A stretch of 64,000 bases of DNA, taken from G963663315 sp965231905. Lineage in GTDB: Bacteria; Pseudomonadota; Gammaproteobacteria; Arenicellales; Poriferihabitantaceae. Each line of letters begins with the position of its first letter. Positions within the stretch are counted from its first letter, which is position 1. The position numbers and the translations under genes were made by a program. Under the pieces are notes generated by a model. That model saw only the letters and a program-made list of their open reading frames with translations. It was not told the DNA's origin and did no database searches. The stretch lies in NCBI GenBank assembly GCA_965231905.1, contig CBDDOO010000002.1, positions 434,001 to 498,000 on the forward strand, read 5' to 3'. Below are positions 34,796 to 43,316 of the stretch, piece after piece.

Positions 34796-35962
34796 ATGAG
34801 CAATCAGGATTTGTTAAAACTGTTCAGGCCGGGGGATGGCGGTTTGCCTCCTTACCTGGCTGGCCGCCAGCGCGAACAGGAGTATTTCCGGAATTGCGTT
34901 CAATACCTGATGAGCAATGATGCCCCCGCCCAGAACATGATCGTCTACGGTCCACGCGGCAACGGCAAGACCGCCCTGCTCCGTCACCTGCAGAAAGAGA
35001 CCCTCCAAAAGGAAGGATCGAAGCTGGATATTCAGTGGGTTACTCCCGGTAGAATGGAGACTCCGGCAGAATTTGACAACACGCTGGCGGGCGTGAAAAG
35101 ATTCCGGGATAAATTCAAGAAGCTGATTGCTTCTGTCGGATATCAATCTGTATCAGCGGGCATTGAACTGGATTTATCCGGTTCAGCAAGGGCCGCAGAA
35201 GACCAGATCAGGAAGAAGTGCAAAAAGAAGCCCTTTATCCTGATCATAGACGAAGCGCATACGCTGAAGCCCGAGGTTGGAAATGCCCTGCTGAACGCCA
35301 GCCAGACCGTTCGTTCAGAAGGCAATCCATTCCTGCTGGTTCTGGCGGGCACACCGAACTTGAGGGCAACCCTGGCCAGGGCCAACGCCTCCTTCTGGGA
35401 GCGCAGTGAAAAACTGCGCCTGGGGCGCCTGTCACCGGATGAAGCCAGACAGGCGCTCACGATACCGTTGGCAAAGGCGGGCATATCCTTTGCGCCCGGT
35501 ATTGCCGGAGAAGTCGTTGAACGCGCTCATTGCTATCCCTTTTTTCTACAACTCTGGGGAGATTGTCTGGCGCGGAGACTGACTCAGACCGGGGAGACAG
35601 AAATCACTATAGATACAGTCCAGGAAGTAGACGCAACGGTGACCGGCAAACGCGACGATATGTACCAGGATCGCTTCGACGAGATAAAAAGAATGGGATT
35701 GTTGCCCGCCGCCGAGAGTCTTGCGAACGTCTTCATCCAGAGCGGCGCCTCGACTCTGCATGAACGCACATTGGAAGAAGCGATTGCAAAAGGAATGGCA
35801 GGCGCTGATGAACCCGTCACAGATGGCCGCATCCTGGAGAAACTGGATCAGCTTTTTCAACTCGGCTATGTCTGGCGGGTCAAAGGAGTTGATTACGAAC
35901 CTGGTATTCCGAGTTTGATGTCATACATACGAAAATGCTCGCTGTCCCCCAACGCGAGGTAA
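34796..35962 (+). CDS. AAA-type ATP-binding protein of unknown function
   Basis: The protein has 388 residues. N-terminal LAGRQREQEYFRNCVQYL precedes the P-loop IVYGPRGNGKTALLRHLQ near residue 50; Walker B is PFILIIDEAHTLKPEVGNAL near 145, and LLVLAGTPNLRATLARA follows with a sensor-like Thr/Asn. The C-terminus has a winged-helix appearance (LEKLDQLFQLGYVWRVKGVD). This matches Orc/Cdc6-like or STAND-type AAA proteins that are common in mobile regions. No fused effector domain is seen. It is followed 2 bp later by the 3-hydroxyacyl-CoA dehydrogenase gene, but a functional link is not obvious. Confidence 0.65.
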   Translation: MSNQDLLKLFRPGDGGLPPYLAGRQREQEYFRNCVQYLMSNDAPAQNMIVYGPRGNGKTALLRHLQKETLQKEGSKLDIQWVTPGRMETPAEFDNTLAGVKRFRDKFKKLIASVGYQSVSAGIELDLSGSARAAEDQIRKKCKKKPFILIIDEAHTLKPEVGNALLNASQTVRSEGNPFLLVLAGTPNLRATLARANASFWERSEKLRLGRLSPDEARQALTIPLAKAGISFAPGIAGEVVERAHCYPFFLQLWGDCLARRLTQTGETEITIDTVQEVDATVTGKRDDMYQDRFDEIKRMGLLPAAESLANVFIQSGASTLHERTLEEAIAKGMAGADEPVTDGRILEKLDQLFQLGYVWRVKGVDYEPGIPSLMSYIRKCSLSPNAR

Positions 35963-35964
35963 AA

Positions 35965-36816
35965 TTGAACATAAAAAACATCGGCGTAGTCGGCGCCGGA
36001 ACGATGGGTAACGGCATTGCCCAGATTTTCGCCGCCGCAGGCTTTACCGTTACCATGGTCGATATCGACCGTCAAGCCGTGGACCGTGGCATGGCCGCGA
36101 TCGGCGGCAGTCTCGACAGAATGATCAGGAAGGAGTTGATCCCGGAGCGGGACAAGACAGACACCCTGTCGCGGATCACCACAGCGACTTCGCTGGACAG
36201 CCTGTCGGCGGCGCAATTCGTGGTCGAAGCCGTGCCGGAGGATTTCGGGATCAAGTCGGCCATCCTGAAACAGCTGGATTCTGTCTGCCCCCCGCAAACC
36301 CCGTTGGCGTCGAACACGTCATCCATTTCGCTGACCCGGCTGGCCGCGCAGACCGGCAGGCCGGAACGGGTCATCGGCATGCACTTCATGAATCCCGTAC
36401 CGGTGATGGAGTTGATTGAAGTCATCCGGGCGCTGCAAACCGATGACCAGACCTGCGACATCACCCGCCGGTTGGCGCTGTCCTTAAGGAAAACCCCGAT
36501 ACTGGCCAATGACAGCCCCGGCTTCGTCGCCAATCGAATCCTCGTCCCGATGATCAACGAGGCGATTTTCACGCTGTACGAAGGGATTGCCACTGCCGAG
36601 GCGATAGATGAAATCATGAAGCTCGGAACCAGGCATCCGATCGGCCCGCTGGCGCTGGCTGACCTGGTCGGGCTGGATGTGGTATTATCGGTCTTGAGAG
36701 TGTTGCAGGAAGGCATGGGAGACCCCAAATTCAGGCCCTGTCCCCTGTTGACCAGGATGGTTGACGCGAATAAACTGGGCAGGAAAACCGGAATCGGGTT
36801 TTATGATTATCGCTGA
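35965..36816 (+). CDS. 3-hydroxyacyl-CoA dehydrogenase (3-hydroxybutyryl-CoA dehydrogenase type)
   Basis: NAD-dependent oxidation of 3-hydroxyacyl-CoA. About 283 residues, the single-domain pair form of PaaH/Hbd. N-terminal NIGVVGAGTMGNGIAQIFAA is the NAD site; FVVEAVPEDF, LASNTSSISLTRLA, and VIGMHFMNPVPVMELIEVI carry the catalytic His; DSPGFVANRILVPMINEA opens the C-terminal domain. The start is taken as TTG 35965, with GAGG 5 nt upstream and directly after the preceding stop; ATG 35935 would overlap the AAA gene. Together with icmF, the dehydrogenase and the MerR gene it points to short-chain or branched acyl-CoA metabolism. Confidence 0.9.
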   Translation: MNIKNIGVVGAGTMGNGIAQIFAAAGFTVTMVDIDRQAVDRGMAAIGGSLDRMIRKELIPERDKTDTLSRITTATSLDSLSAAQFVVEAVPEDFGIKSAILKQLDSVCPPQTPLASNTSSISLTRLAAQTGRPERVIGMHFMNPVPVMELIEVIRALQTDDQTCDITRRLALSLRKTPILANDSPGFVANRILVPMINEAIFTLYEGIATAEAIDEIMKLGTRHPIGPLALADLVGLDVVLSVLRVLQEGMGDPKFRPCPLLTRMVDANKLGRKTGIGFYDYR

Positions 36817-36827
36817 ACTTTCATGTA

Positions 36828-38480
36828 ATGAACACATCAAAGAACATCATACTGCTGTCCGACGGAACCGGAAATAGCGCCGCAAAACGGCACAAAACCA
36901 ATGTCTGGCGGCTCTACAATGCTCTGGACCTGCACCGCAAAGACCAGATCGCCATGTACGACGCCGGGGTAGGTACGAGTCAGTTCCTTCCTTTCAAACT
37001 GGTCGGTGGAATGTTCGGTTGGGGACTCAAGACAAATGTGCTCCAGCTCTACAAATTCCTTTGCCGCAACTATGAAGACGGAGACCGGATCTATCTCTTT
37101 GGATTTAGCCGGGGAGCATTCACTGTTCGGCTGCTGACAGGTCTGATCGCCAAGTGCGGAGTTTGCACGGGATTCCGGTCGGAACAGGATTTGGATAAGA
37201 TTGCGCGCGCAAATTACGCCGACTACCGCAAATACAGTCGCTATACGCTTTTCGGATTATTGGCTGGTATATGGAACTGTATAAGGGGCAAGAAACAAGT
37301 TTCCTGTTCCGGCGTGACGTCCCCAGAAATCCAGTTCATCGGAGTGTGGGATACGGTCGACGCTTATGGCTTTCCGATCGACGAATTAGCTTGTCTGTTT
37401 GATCGTCTCATTTTGCCTATACAGTTCAAGGGCCGACAACTGAGCAAGATTGTTGTCAAGGCCTGCCACGCCCTTTCTATTGATGACGAGCGGCGCACTT
37501 TTAGCCCTGTAATGTGGGACGAGACGGCTGAGTGTAATCCTTATCGAATTGAACAGGTCTGGTTTCCCGGAGTTCACAGTGATGTCGGCGGTGGATATGC
37601 GCGCCGCGAACTTGCCTTGGTATCACTGGACTGGATGATCTCCAAGGTAGCGAAAAAGTCGAAGATCGGCAAGGGCAATAATGGCCTTGTGTTTCGTCAC
37701 AACGTTCGCAAGAAATACCAGCGATGTTGCGACTGGAACGGTATGCAGCATGATTCCCGATCGGGCTATAGAGCGCTATATCGTTATAAGCCCAGAGACA
37801 TTGAAAGGATATGCCGTCAGGGCGGAACGGCGCGAACGTTACCCAAAATCCATCGCAGTGTATTTGAACGGATTCGGGGCACGGTCGTGCCCTACTCACC
37901 GACAGGACTACCTGAGAATTACGATATAGTGGTTACCAGGGGAAGCATTCCGCCATTTCCGCCACTTCCTGCGATTCTTGGATATGAGAATCTGAGCGCC
38001 AAGAAAGCGCGAATTTCCGCTATGAACCATGCGTTGGATGTCGTCTATTGGAGACACTGGCTCTACAGGATCTTTGTGATGACGACGCTGCTGCCCGTCG
38101 CCGTTTCCATACTCCTGATATGGGAAATTTTCGGACACAGTACAGCCCTCGCCTGCATTCTGGAACCGTTGTACAGGTTTTTTCTGTTCATCCTTTCTTG
38201 TTTCATTTCCGAACAGAATGTGGTCGCATGGTCCCAGAATACGGAATTCTGCATCCAGGTAGTGTTGTTATTGTGCTTCCTGCTTGCTTATATTGCTGCT
38301 CTTATCGCCCTCAAAATTTGCGCGTATAAAAAAACCTGCAACAAAGCCGAATCGGCATGGTCATTTGTGAAGCGTGGCGTATACCCCGCACCGACTTTGA
38401 AGAGGACAATAACTTCCCGGATGCGAGAGTGCTCAACATGCCTCGCTGATGCTGTACAAAAGAAATTCTGTCGGTATTGA
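36828..38480 (+). CDS. DUF2235 alpha/beta-hydrolase with C-terminal membrane helices
   Basis: The protein has 550 residues. The N-terminal 330 residues are the DUF2235 (T6SS phospholipase-like) domain: IILLSDGTGNSAAKRHKTNV, nucleophile elbow IYLFGFSRGAFTVRLL near residue 87 (G-x-S-x-G), IQFIGVWDTVDAYGFP and QVWFPGVHSDVGGGYARRE. Two long hydrophobic segments near 420-440 and 480-505 anchor the C-terminus in the membrane. No VgrG or PAAR neighbour is present, so a T6SS effector role is not supported. A second, anchorless DUF2235 gene occurs at 58375. Confidence 0.8.
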   Translation: MNTSKNIILLSDGTGNSAAKRHKTNVWRLYNALDLHRKDQIAMYDAGVGTSQFLPFKLVGGMFGWGLKTNVLQLYKFLCRNYEDGDRIYLFGFSRGAFTVRLLTGLIAKCGVCTGFRSEQDLDKIARANYADYRKYSRYTLFGLLAGIWNCIRGKKQVSCSGVTSPEIQFIGVWDTVDAYGFPIDELACLFDRLILPIQFKGRQLSKIVVKACHALSIDDERRTFSPVMWDETAECNPYRIEQVWFPGVHSDVGGGYARRELALVSLDWMISKVAKKSKIGKGNNGLVFRHNVRKKYQRCCDWNGMQHDSRSGYRALYRYKPRDIERICRQGGTARTLPKIHRSVFERIRGTVVPYSPTGLPENYDIVVTRGSIPPFPPLPAILGYENLSAKKARISAMNHALDVVYWRHWLYRIFVMTTLLPVAVSILLIWEIFGHSTALACILEPLYRFFLFILSCFISEQNVVAWSQNTEFCIQVVLLLCFLLAYIAALIALKICAYKKTCNKAESAWSFVKRGVYPAPTLKRTITSRMRECSTCLADAVQKKFCRY

Positions 38481-38519
38481 TTGAGCCGCAGTCCCGGCTA
38501 ACCGGTCAGGAATTTCTTT

Positions 38520-38556
38520 GCTGAACTTTCGCTGAACTTTCAGTCGCTAAACTTTC
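38520..38556 (+). repeat. Three short tandem repeats GCTGAACTTTC
   Basis: GCTGAACTTTC occurs at 38520 and 38531, and GCTAAACTTTC at 38546. The same motif is seen once at 36814. They sit in an AT-rich 297-bp gap in front of the surface-protein gene and could bind a regulator (inference). Confidence 0.5.
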
Positions 38557-38601
38557 GGATACAATTCAGGGTTATTTATGCTAGAATATGCAAAAAAAGT
38601 G

Positions 38602-38630
38602 TTGACTGTTACATAAATTTAATTTAATGT
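38602..38630 (+). promoter_or_regulatory. Candidate promoter of the surface-protein gene
   Basis: TTGACT (38602-38607), a 17-nt spacer and TAATGT (38625-38630) in strongly AT-rich DNA, about 148 bp before ATG 38778. No other gene lies in the gap. Confidence 0.4.
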
Positions 38631-38777
38631 TCGCATTTATTGATAAGAGTAAACTAGATTGAGTACATAAAGTACAGGGCTGACTTTGCCGGAGTTGCAA
38701 ATTTTGACCGCCGGGAGTAGCATTTAACCAAAGATATTTGATAGACTATTTAAACTTTACACATTTGGGAACCATCG

Positions 38778-39671
38778 ATGAAAAATACCAAACATACTGA
38801 GATGAATGACTCCTCTAACGATCAGGAAATCACTTCTCAATCCAAACGAAAAGTCCTCACCTCTCTCGGAATTACCTCCGGGGTAATCGGCGCGTCCGCC
38901 CTCTCACAGAACTGGGTCAAACCCGTAGTCAATTCCGTCGTACTTCCGGCTCATGCCCAAACGAGCCCTGGTACTGGTACTCCGACTACTACTATGGCTC
39001 CGACTACTACTATGACTCAACCCGGGATCCTGATCTCGACAGATAGTGACGGTACGATAGGGGATGGTGGTACTGGGGATGCTGGTAGTGTGACCTATCA
39101 GGTCAGATTGGCTACATTACCAACAAACACGGTGACAGTAGAGGTAACAGTTGACCCTGCAACAGCAGCAACAGCAGCAACGGATCCAACTACGGACCCG
39201 GTTGCACTTTCGTTTGACCTGAACCAATGGGACCAGTGGAAACCTGTGGTTGTGACTGCTGCTGCTACAGATGTTACTGAAAGGACAGATGTCACTGTCA
39301 CGTTTGAAGCTTCCGGTGGCGGTTACAACGAATTAATGGCAGAACGAACGTTTACTATTATCAATGACGACCCGGAGCCAGTGACAGAAGTGGAAGCAGT
39401 AGCAAGTAATTACAGTTTCACTGATGATAATGGAGATGTAACAGTAACGTGGACGGCTCCGGCTACTGATGCAGAAATTCTGGGTTATGTAGTGTCTTCG
39501 GACCAAGTGGAAACCGACGGCAGTCACAGTCAGAGGCTGGGCCCTGATGTAACCACGGCTGTATTCATCGGTATTCCAGCGGGTGATCATGTTTTCACTG
39601 TAACAGTTAACTTTAAAGAAGGGACCAACCCTGCAGGCGTACCTGCCGCCTCTGTCACAGTAGGACCATGA
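38778..39671 (+). CDS. Exported surface protein with Calx-beta/FnIII-like ectodomain (cassette A, with leader)
   Basis: The protein has 297 residues. The N-terminal leader has a charged segment QSKRKVLTSLG, a weakly hydrophobic stretch and WVKPVVNSVVLPAHAQTS with a signal-peptidase-like AHA site near residue 60. A low-complexity PTTTMAPTTTM linker follows. Then comes a Calx-beta-like domain (GSVTYQVRLATLPTNTVTVE; TFTIINDDPEP) and an FnIII-like domain (NGDVTVTWTAPATDAEILGY). From base 38895 to 39768 the sequence recurs in inverted orientation at 42443-43316 and 53565-54438; only this copy has a start and a leader. This is probably the expressed locus of a variable surface protein. Confidence 0.75.
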   Translation: MKNTKHTEMNDSSNDQEITSQSKRKVLTSLGITSGVIGASALSQNWVKPVVNSVVLPAHAQTSPGTGTPTTTMAPTTTMTQPGILISTDSDGTIGDGGTGDAGSVTYQVRLATLPTNTVTVEVTVDPATAATAATDPTTDPVALSFDLNQWDQWKPVVVTAAATDVTERTDVTVTFEASGGGYNELMAERTFTIINDDPEPVTEVEAVASNYSFTDDNGDVTVTWTAPATDAEILGYVVSSDQVETDGSHSQRLGPDVTTAVFIGIPAGDHVFTVTVNFKEGTNPAGVPAASVTVGP

Positions 39672-39698
39672 TGATAAGGAGCGTAATCCTGAAACCCC

Positions 39699-39726
39699 AA
39701 AAAAGCCACCGCAAGGTGGCTTTTTT
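39699..39726 (+). terminator. Recurrent hairpin terminator after cassette A
   Basis: Six A, GCCACC, loop GCAA, GGTGGC and six T. Because both A and T runs are present it works in both directions. The same 28-bp element occurs at 41434, 42485, 44036, 52529, 53607, 58282 and 60348. Confidence 0.9.
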
Positions 39727-39781
39727 ATTGCCATCACTCCCCATCCCCGATCAGGTCGAGGACAGGCTTTGATGGGCAAGT

Positions 39782-39812
39782 CAAATCCGCAAAGCGGATT
39801 TGGTGGGGGGCA
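39782..39812. repeat. REP-like element ATCCGC-AAA-GCGGAT
   Basis: AATCCGCAAAGCGGATT followed by TGGTGGGGGG. It recurs at 40594, 52585, 59605, 60435 and 61397, mostly followed by an ATTCCCGC/GCGGGAAT palindrome. Confidence 0.75.
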
Positions 39813-39864
39813 CAACCGTCATCTATCGCCCCAACTATCCATCATCCCCGCACCTGCCCTTTTC

Positions 39865-39873
39865 TGCTACAAT
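39865..39873 (+). promoter_or_regulatory. Extended -10 promoter of the PD-(D/E)XK-like genes
   Basis: TGCTACAAT is an extended -10 box followed by CAACATAAAGGA and an ATG about 30 nt downstream. The same block precedes almost every member of this gene family: 40757, 48689, 50327, 51799, 59735, 60594 and 63296, with TGATATAAT at 47016. No clear -35 is visible, in line with an extended -10 promoter. Confidence 0.6.
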
Positions 39874-39903
39874 CCCTGAAATCCAACATAAAGGAATATC
39901 ACC

Positions 39904-40503
39904 ATGACAACCACCGCCGTACCCACTTCCGATGAAATCTGGAAAATCCTGAAAGAGACAATTCGGGGGATTGAAGAGCTTCGTCTCAGCCAGAAAGAAG
40001 CCGGCCAGGAAGCCAGCCAGAAAATGGAAGAACTGCGTCTCAGCCAGAAAGAAACCGACAGACAGCTGAAAAAGACCGAAGCCCTGTTTAACACCCAGTG
40101 GGGGCGATTGATGGAGAGTCTGGTAGAAGGAGACTTGATTGCTATCCTGAATCAACAGGGCATACAGATTGCCCACATTTCCACCAATGCCAAACAAAGA
40201 GGCCGTGGCGATGATTATGAATATGACATTATCGCGGTAAACGGTGAGGAGGTCGTAGTCGTTGAAGTCAAGACCACGTTAAGGGTGCAGGATGTGAAAG
40301 ACTTTCTGGTGAATTTAGATCAGTTCACGACCCGCATGCCCTATCATAAAGACAAGACGATTTATGGAGCGGTTGCGTGGTTGAGGGCGGACGCAGAATC
40401 CGATACCTATGCTGAAAAACAGGGATTGTTTGTAATCCGGGCGACCGGCAGCAGCGCCAGCATTGTCAATCGGGAAGATTTCAAGCCCCAGGTATTTTCC
40501 TGA
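39904..40503 (+). CDS. Coiled-coil plus PD-(D/E)XK nuclease-like protein (DUF3782-like), paralogue 1
   Basis: The protein has 199 residues. The N-terminal 60 residues are helical with repeats of LRLSQKEA/LRLSQKET. The C-terminal 130 residues form a restriction-endonuclease-like domain: WGRLMESLVEGDL, then YEYDIIAVNGEEVVVVEVKT with the D and E-x-K of the PD-(D/E)XK active site. The core is of type I (TEALFNTQW, ILNQQGIQIAHI) and the tail ends REDFKPQVFS. The ribosome binding site AAAGGA lies 8 nt before the ATG. It is first of nine paralogues in the window. DNA cleavage is possible from the fold but is not shown. Confidence 0.72.
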   Translation: MTTTAVPTSDEIWKILKETIRGIEELRLSQKEAGQEASQKMEELRLSQKETDRQLKKTEALFNTQWGRLMESLVEGDLIAILNQQGIQIAHISTNAKQRGRGDDYEYDIIAVNGEEVVVVEVKTTLRVQDVKDFLVNLDQFTTRMPYHKDKTIYGAVAWLRADAESDTYAEKQGLFVIRATGSSASIVNREDFKPQVFS

Positions 40504-40550
40504 ATCCCCGTCAGACGCATCACTCCCTATAGACAGATACTCCCCCTCCC

Positions 40551-40740
40551 CGATCAAGCCGGAGACAGGCTTTGAGAGGGAGTCAAATCCACAAATCCGC
40601 AAAGCGGATTTGGTGGGGGGCATTCCCGCCTTCGCGGGAATCCACTACCGAAATCCCCCCGCCTCAACAATCGCAGGAGCCTGCCCTCGGCCTGACCAGG
40701 GAGCGGACCTCCGCACCCGCTCGCGCCAACCAACATTCCC
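40551..40740. repeat. REP-like cluster between paralogues 1 and 2
   Basis: Includes the AATCCGCAAAGCGGATT box (40594), CATTCCCGCCTTCGCGGGAA (40621) and the CAGGAGCCTGCCCTCGGCCT-type element (40674 on, with GACCAGGGAGCGGACC). The same series is found in front of paralogues 4, 5 and 6. Confidence 0.7.
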
Positions 40741-40796
40741 GCACCTGCCCTTTTTCTGCTACAATGACCACGACCTCAACATAAAGGAGTATGAAT

Positions 40797-41426
40797 ATGA
40801 CCACCAACGCCGTACCCACGCCAGACGAAATCTGGCAAATCCTGAGAGAAACCGCTGCCATCGGCAAAGAAACCGATAAGCGGTTGGATAAAACCAGCCA
40901 GGAAATCGCAGAAATTCGCGCCATTCAGAGGGAAACGGCTGAAGAAATGAAGGAAACTGACCGTAGAATAAAAGAAACCGACCGGCAAATGAAGAAGAGC
41001 GAGGCCCGGTTTGACTCTCGATGGGGTCGGTTGATGGAGAGTCTGGTAGAGGGAGACCTGGTTCCGATTTTGAATCGATGGGGCATTGCGGTTGAAAACA
41101 CTTCCACTCGTGTCAAGAAGAGGAGTCAGGAAGATAATTATGAATACGACATTATTGCGGTAAACGGTGAGGAAGTGGTAGTGGTTGAAGTGAAGACCAC
41201 GTTGCGGGTAGGGGATGTGAAGAAGTTTGTGATAGATTTAGACAAGTTCACGACTCGTATGCCCTATCATAAAGACAAGACGATTTACGGAGCGGTTGCG
41301 TGGTTGAGGTCGGACGCGGAAGCGGATGTATATGCGGAGAGGCAGGGATTATTCATCATCCGTGCGACCGGCAGCAGCGCCAGCATTGTCAATCAGGAGA
41401 ATTTCCAGCCAAAGGTATTTTCCTGA
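40797..41426 (+). CDS. Coiled-coil plus PD-(D/E)XK nuclease-like protein, paralogue 2
   Basis: 209 residues from ATG 40797; an ATG six bases upstream lies too close to AGGAG. N-terminus TTNAVPTPDEIWQILRETAA, then a charged coiled-coil with ETDRRIKETDRQMKKSEARF. The nuclease-like core is of type II (SEARFDSRWG, ILNRWGIAVENTSTRVKKRS), with YEYDIIAVNGEEVVVVEVKT intact and a tail of QENFQPKVFS. A hairpin terminator follows at 41434. The type II core differs from paralogue 1 between about residues 80 and 125, while the catalytic block is identical. Confidence 0.72.
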   Translation: MTTNAVPTPDEIWQILRETAAIGKETDKRLDKTSQEIAEIRAIQRETAEEMKETDRRIKETDRQMKKSEARFDSRWGRLMESLVEGDLVPILNRWGIAVENTSTRVKKRSQEDNYEYDIIAVNGEEVVVVEVKTTLRVGDVKKFVIDLDKFTTRMPYHKDKTIYGAVAWLRSDAEADVYAERQGLFIIRATGSSASIVNQENFQPKVFS

Positions 41427-41433
41427 ATCCACA

Positions 41434-41461
41434 AAAAAAGCCACCGCAAGGTGGCTTTTTT
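41434..41461 (+). terminator. Recurrent hairpin terminator after paralogue 2
   Basis: Same GCCACC-GCAA-GGTGGC stem between A and T runs, 8 bp after the stop codon. Confidence 0.9.
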
Positions 41462-41540
41462 ATTGCCATCACTCCCCCCTTGATGGGGGGTATTCCCGCC
41501 TTCGCGGGAATCCACAACTAAAAACCAAAGAGGTATTACC

Positions 41541-42344
41541 ATGTATTTTGTCAGTTCGGGGAAAAGTTTTTGGGATAGAGATCAGATTTCTAAAAAGCCG
41601 GAGGGCAAGTTTCGAGACATCAATCTTGTGACAAACGTATCTACAAAAAAGACCAGGCAGGACTATCAGAACTTTGTTGAAAACAACAAGGTGCTCATCT
41701 TGTGTCATGGATACAATAATGAGCTTGACGACGTTCTACGTGCGTACAAAACGATTGTTAACAACGAATGCAAATATACGAAACATTTCGACACTATCGT
41801 CGGCTATACATGGCCGGCAGGCGATAACTTCCTTGAGTACCATGCCGCAAAGAAACGTGCATCGGCGGTAGCCCGAAGATTTGCTGATTTGCTAAAAACC
41901 ACTATGTCAAATTGTTCCGAATTGGCGGTAATGTCCCACAGTATGGGGTGTAGGGTTTCGCTTCTCGCCTGCGAAGACCTTATCGAAGATAAAGTGGATA
42001 AGCGTACAAAGTTCTGTCAGTTTTTAATGGCGGCGGCTGTCGACAATGAATCGGTGGAAAAGGATGAAAGATACTATAAGGCTGCCTCGTATGCTGACAA
42101 CACGTACGCATTTCACTCGAAAAATGATGATACTTTATCGGTAGGGTACAGAATTGCTGAGTGGGACAGAGCATTGGGGCATAGCGGCCCTGAAAACCCA
42201 GGTGCCATCAGTCCCAAGACAAAGGTCATCAATTGCAAAACGGTCGTAAAGTCACATGGTGCCTACAAACGAACTCAGCAGGTTTACGAATATATCCGCA
42301 ACGAATTGACAGGCAACCCGGCAGGGCAGTATTCAACGCTGTAG
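41541..42344 (+). CDS. Alpha/beta hydrolase (DUF900-like), copy 1
   Basis: The protein has 267 residues. VLILCHGYNNELDDVLRAYK near residue 50 is the oxyanion-hole region and LAVMSHSMGCRVSLLACEDL near 128 is the nucleophile elbow (S-x-S-x-G variant: Ser in HSMG). No signal peptide is present. The protein encoded at 52663 is identical in every residue, and the surrounding 2.5 kb is duplicated with it. It is preceded by a good ribosome binding site (AGAGG). The substrate is unknown; it may be a lipase or esterase related to the two DUF2235 hydrolases of the region. Confidence 0.75.
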   Translation: MYFVSSGKSFWDRDQISKKPEGKFRDINLVTNVSTKKTRQDYQNFVENNKVLILCHGYNNELDDVLRAYKTIVNNECKYTKHFDTIVGYTWPAGDNFLEYHAAKKRASAVARRFADLLKTTMSNCSELAVMSHSMGCRVSLLACEDLIEDKVDKRTKFCQFLMAAAVDNESVEKDERYYKAASYADNTYAFHSKNDDTLSVGYRIAEWDRALGHSGPENPGAISPKTKVINCKTVVKSHGAYKRTQQVYEYIRNELTGNPAGQYSTL

Positions 42345-42484
42345 CTTGAACAAGGCGGTCGCCCTCCCCAACTCGCAGAGCCGTCAGGCGATAGTGGGTG
42401 GAGGCACGACCGTCATCCCACACAACCAACCAACATCGTAGGAGCCTGTCCTCGACCTGATCGGGGATGGGGAGTGATGGCAAT

Positions 42485-42512
42485 AAAAAAGCCACCTTGC
42501 GGTGGCTTTTTT
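42485..42512 (-). terminator. Recurrent hairpin terminator of silent cassette A copy 1
   Basis: Same 28-bp hairpin with A and T runs, downstream of the inverted ectodomain on the minus strand. Confidence 0.85.
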
Positions 42513-42539
42513 GGGGTTTCAGGATTACGCTCCTTATCA

Positions 42540-43316
42540 TCATGGTCCTACTGTGACAGAGGCGGCAGGTACGCCTGCAGGGTTGGTCCCTTCTTTAAAG
42601 TTAACTGTTACAGTGAAAACATGATCACCCGCTGGAATACCGATGAATACAGCCGTGGTTACATCAGGGCCCAGCCTCTGACTGTGACTGCCGTCGGTTT
42701 CCACTTGGTCCGAAGACACTACATAACCCAGAATTTCTGCATCAGTAGCCGGAGCCGTCCACGTTACTGTTACATCTCCATTATCATCAGTGAAACTGTA
42801 ATTACTTGCTACTGCTTCCACTTCTGTCACTGGCTCCGGGTCGTCATTGATAATAGTAAACGTTCGTTCTGCCATTAATTCGTTGTAACCGCCACCGGAA
42901 GCTTCAAACGTGACAGTGACATCTGTCCTTTCAGTAACATCTGTAGCAGCAGCAGTCACAACCACAGGTTTCCACTGGTCCCATTGGTTCAGGTTAAACG
43001 AAAGTGCAGTCGGGTCCGTAGTTGGATCTGTTGCTGCTGTTGCTGCTGTTTCAGGGTCAACTGTTACCTCTACTGTCACCGTGTTTGTTGGTAATGTAGC
43101 CAATCTGACCTGATAGGTCACACTACCAGCATCCCCAGTACCACCATCCCCTATCGTACCGTCACTATCTGTCGAGATCAGGATCCCGGGTTGAGTCATA
43201 GTAGTAGTCGGAGCCATAGCAGTAGTCGGAGTACCAGTACCAGGGCTCGTTTGGGCATGAGCCGGCAGTACGACGGAATTGACGACGGGTTTGACCCAGT
43301 TCTGTGAGAGGGCGGA
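42540..43316 (-). pseudogene. Leaderless cassette A (silent copy 1)
   Basis: Encodes the full Calx-beta/FnIII ectodomain of the 38778 gene in an open frame but lacks its first 39 codons, promoter and ribosome binding site. Homology stops abruptly at TCCGCC (43311-43316), inside the leader, and the sequence turns straight into cassette B on the opposite strand. An internal ATG at 43217 would give a 225-residue protein without an export signal. It is most likely a donor copy and not an expressed gene. Confidence 0.75.

Larger units (their letters stand above)
42443..43316 (-). repeat. 874-bp inverted copy of cassette A (silent copy 1)
   Basis: Reverse complement of 38895-39768, including the last 90 bp of the leader region, the whole ectodomain, stop codon, terminator and the start of a REP element. 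It differs from the expressed copy at about seven bases (giving for example A to E, V to T and D to N in the Calx-beta part). Both arms are 874 bp long. Confidence 0.9.

Noticed and set aside
36828..38480. DUF2235 protein as a type VI secretion effector
   Set aside because: No VgrG, PAAR, Hcp or immunity-type gene is nearby and the protein ends in membrane helices; only the hydrolase domain is supported.
42474..42878. Plus-strand open frame across the inverted cassette A (and the same at 53596-54000)
   Set aside because: It is antisense to a clear ectodomain frame, starts inside a terminator hairpin and has no protein-like features.
38895..43316. Simple phase-variation by inversion between the A arms
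   Set aside because: Inversion would exchange A for A and flip the middle genes, but would not place cassette B behind the leader. It is kept only as a possible side effect, not as the switching mechanism.
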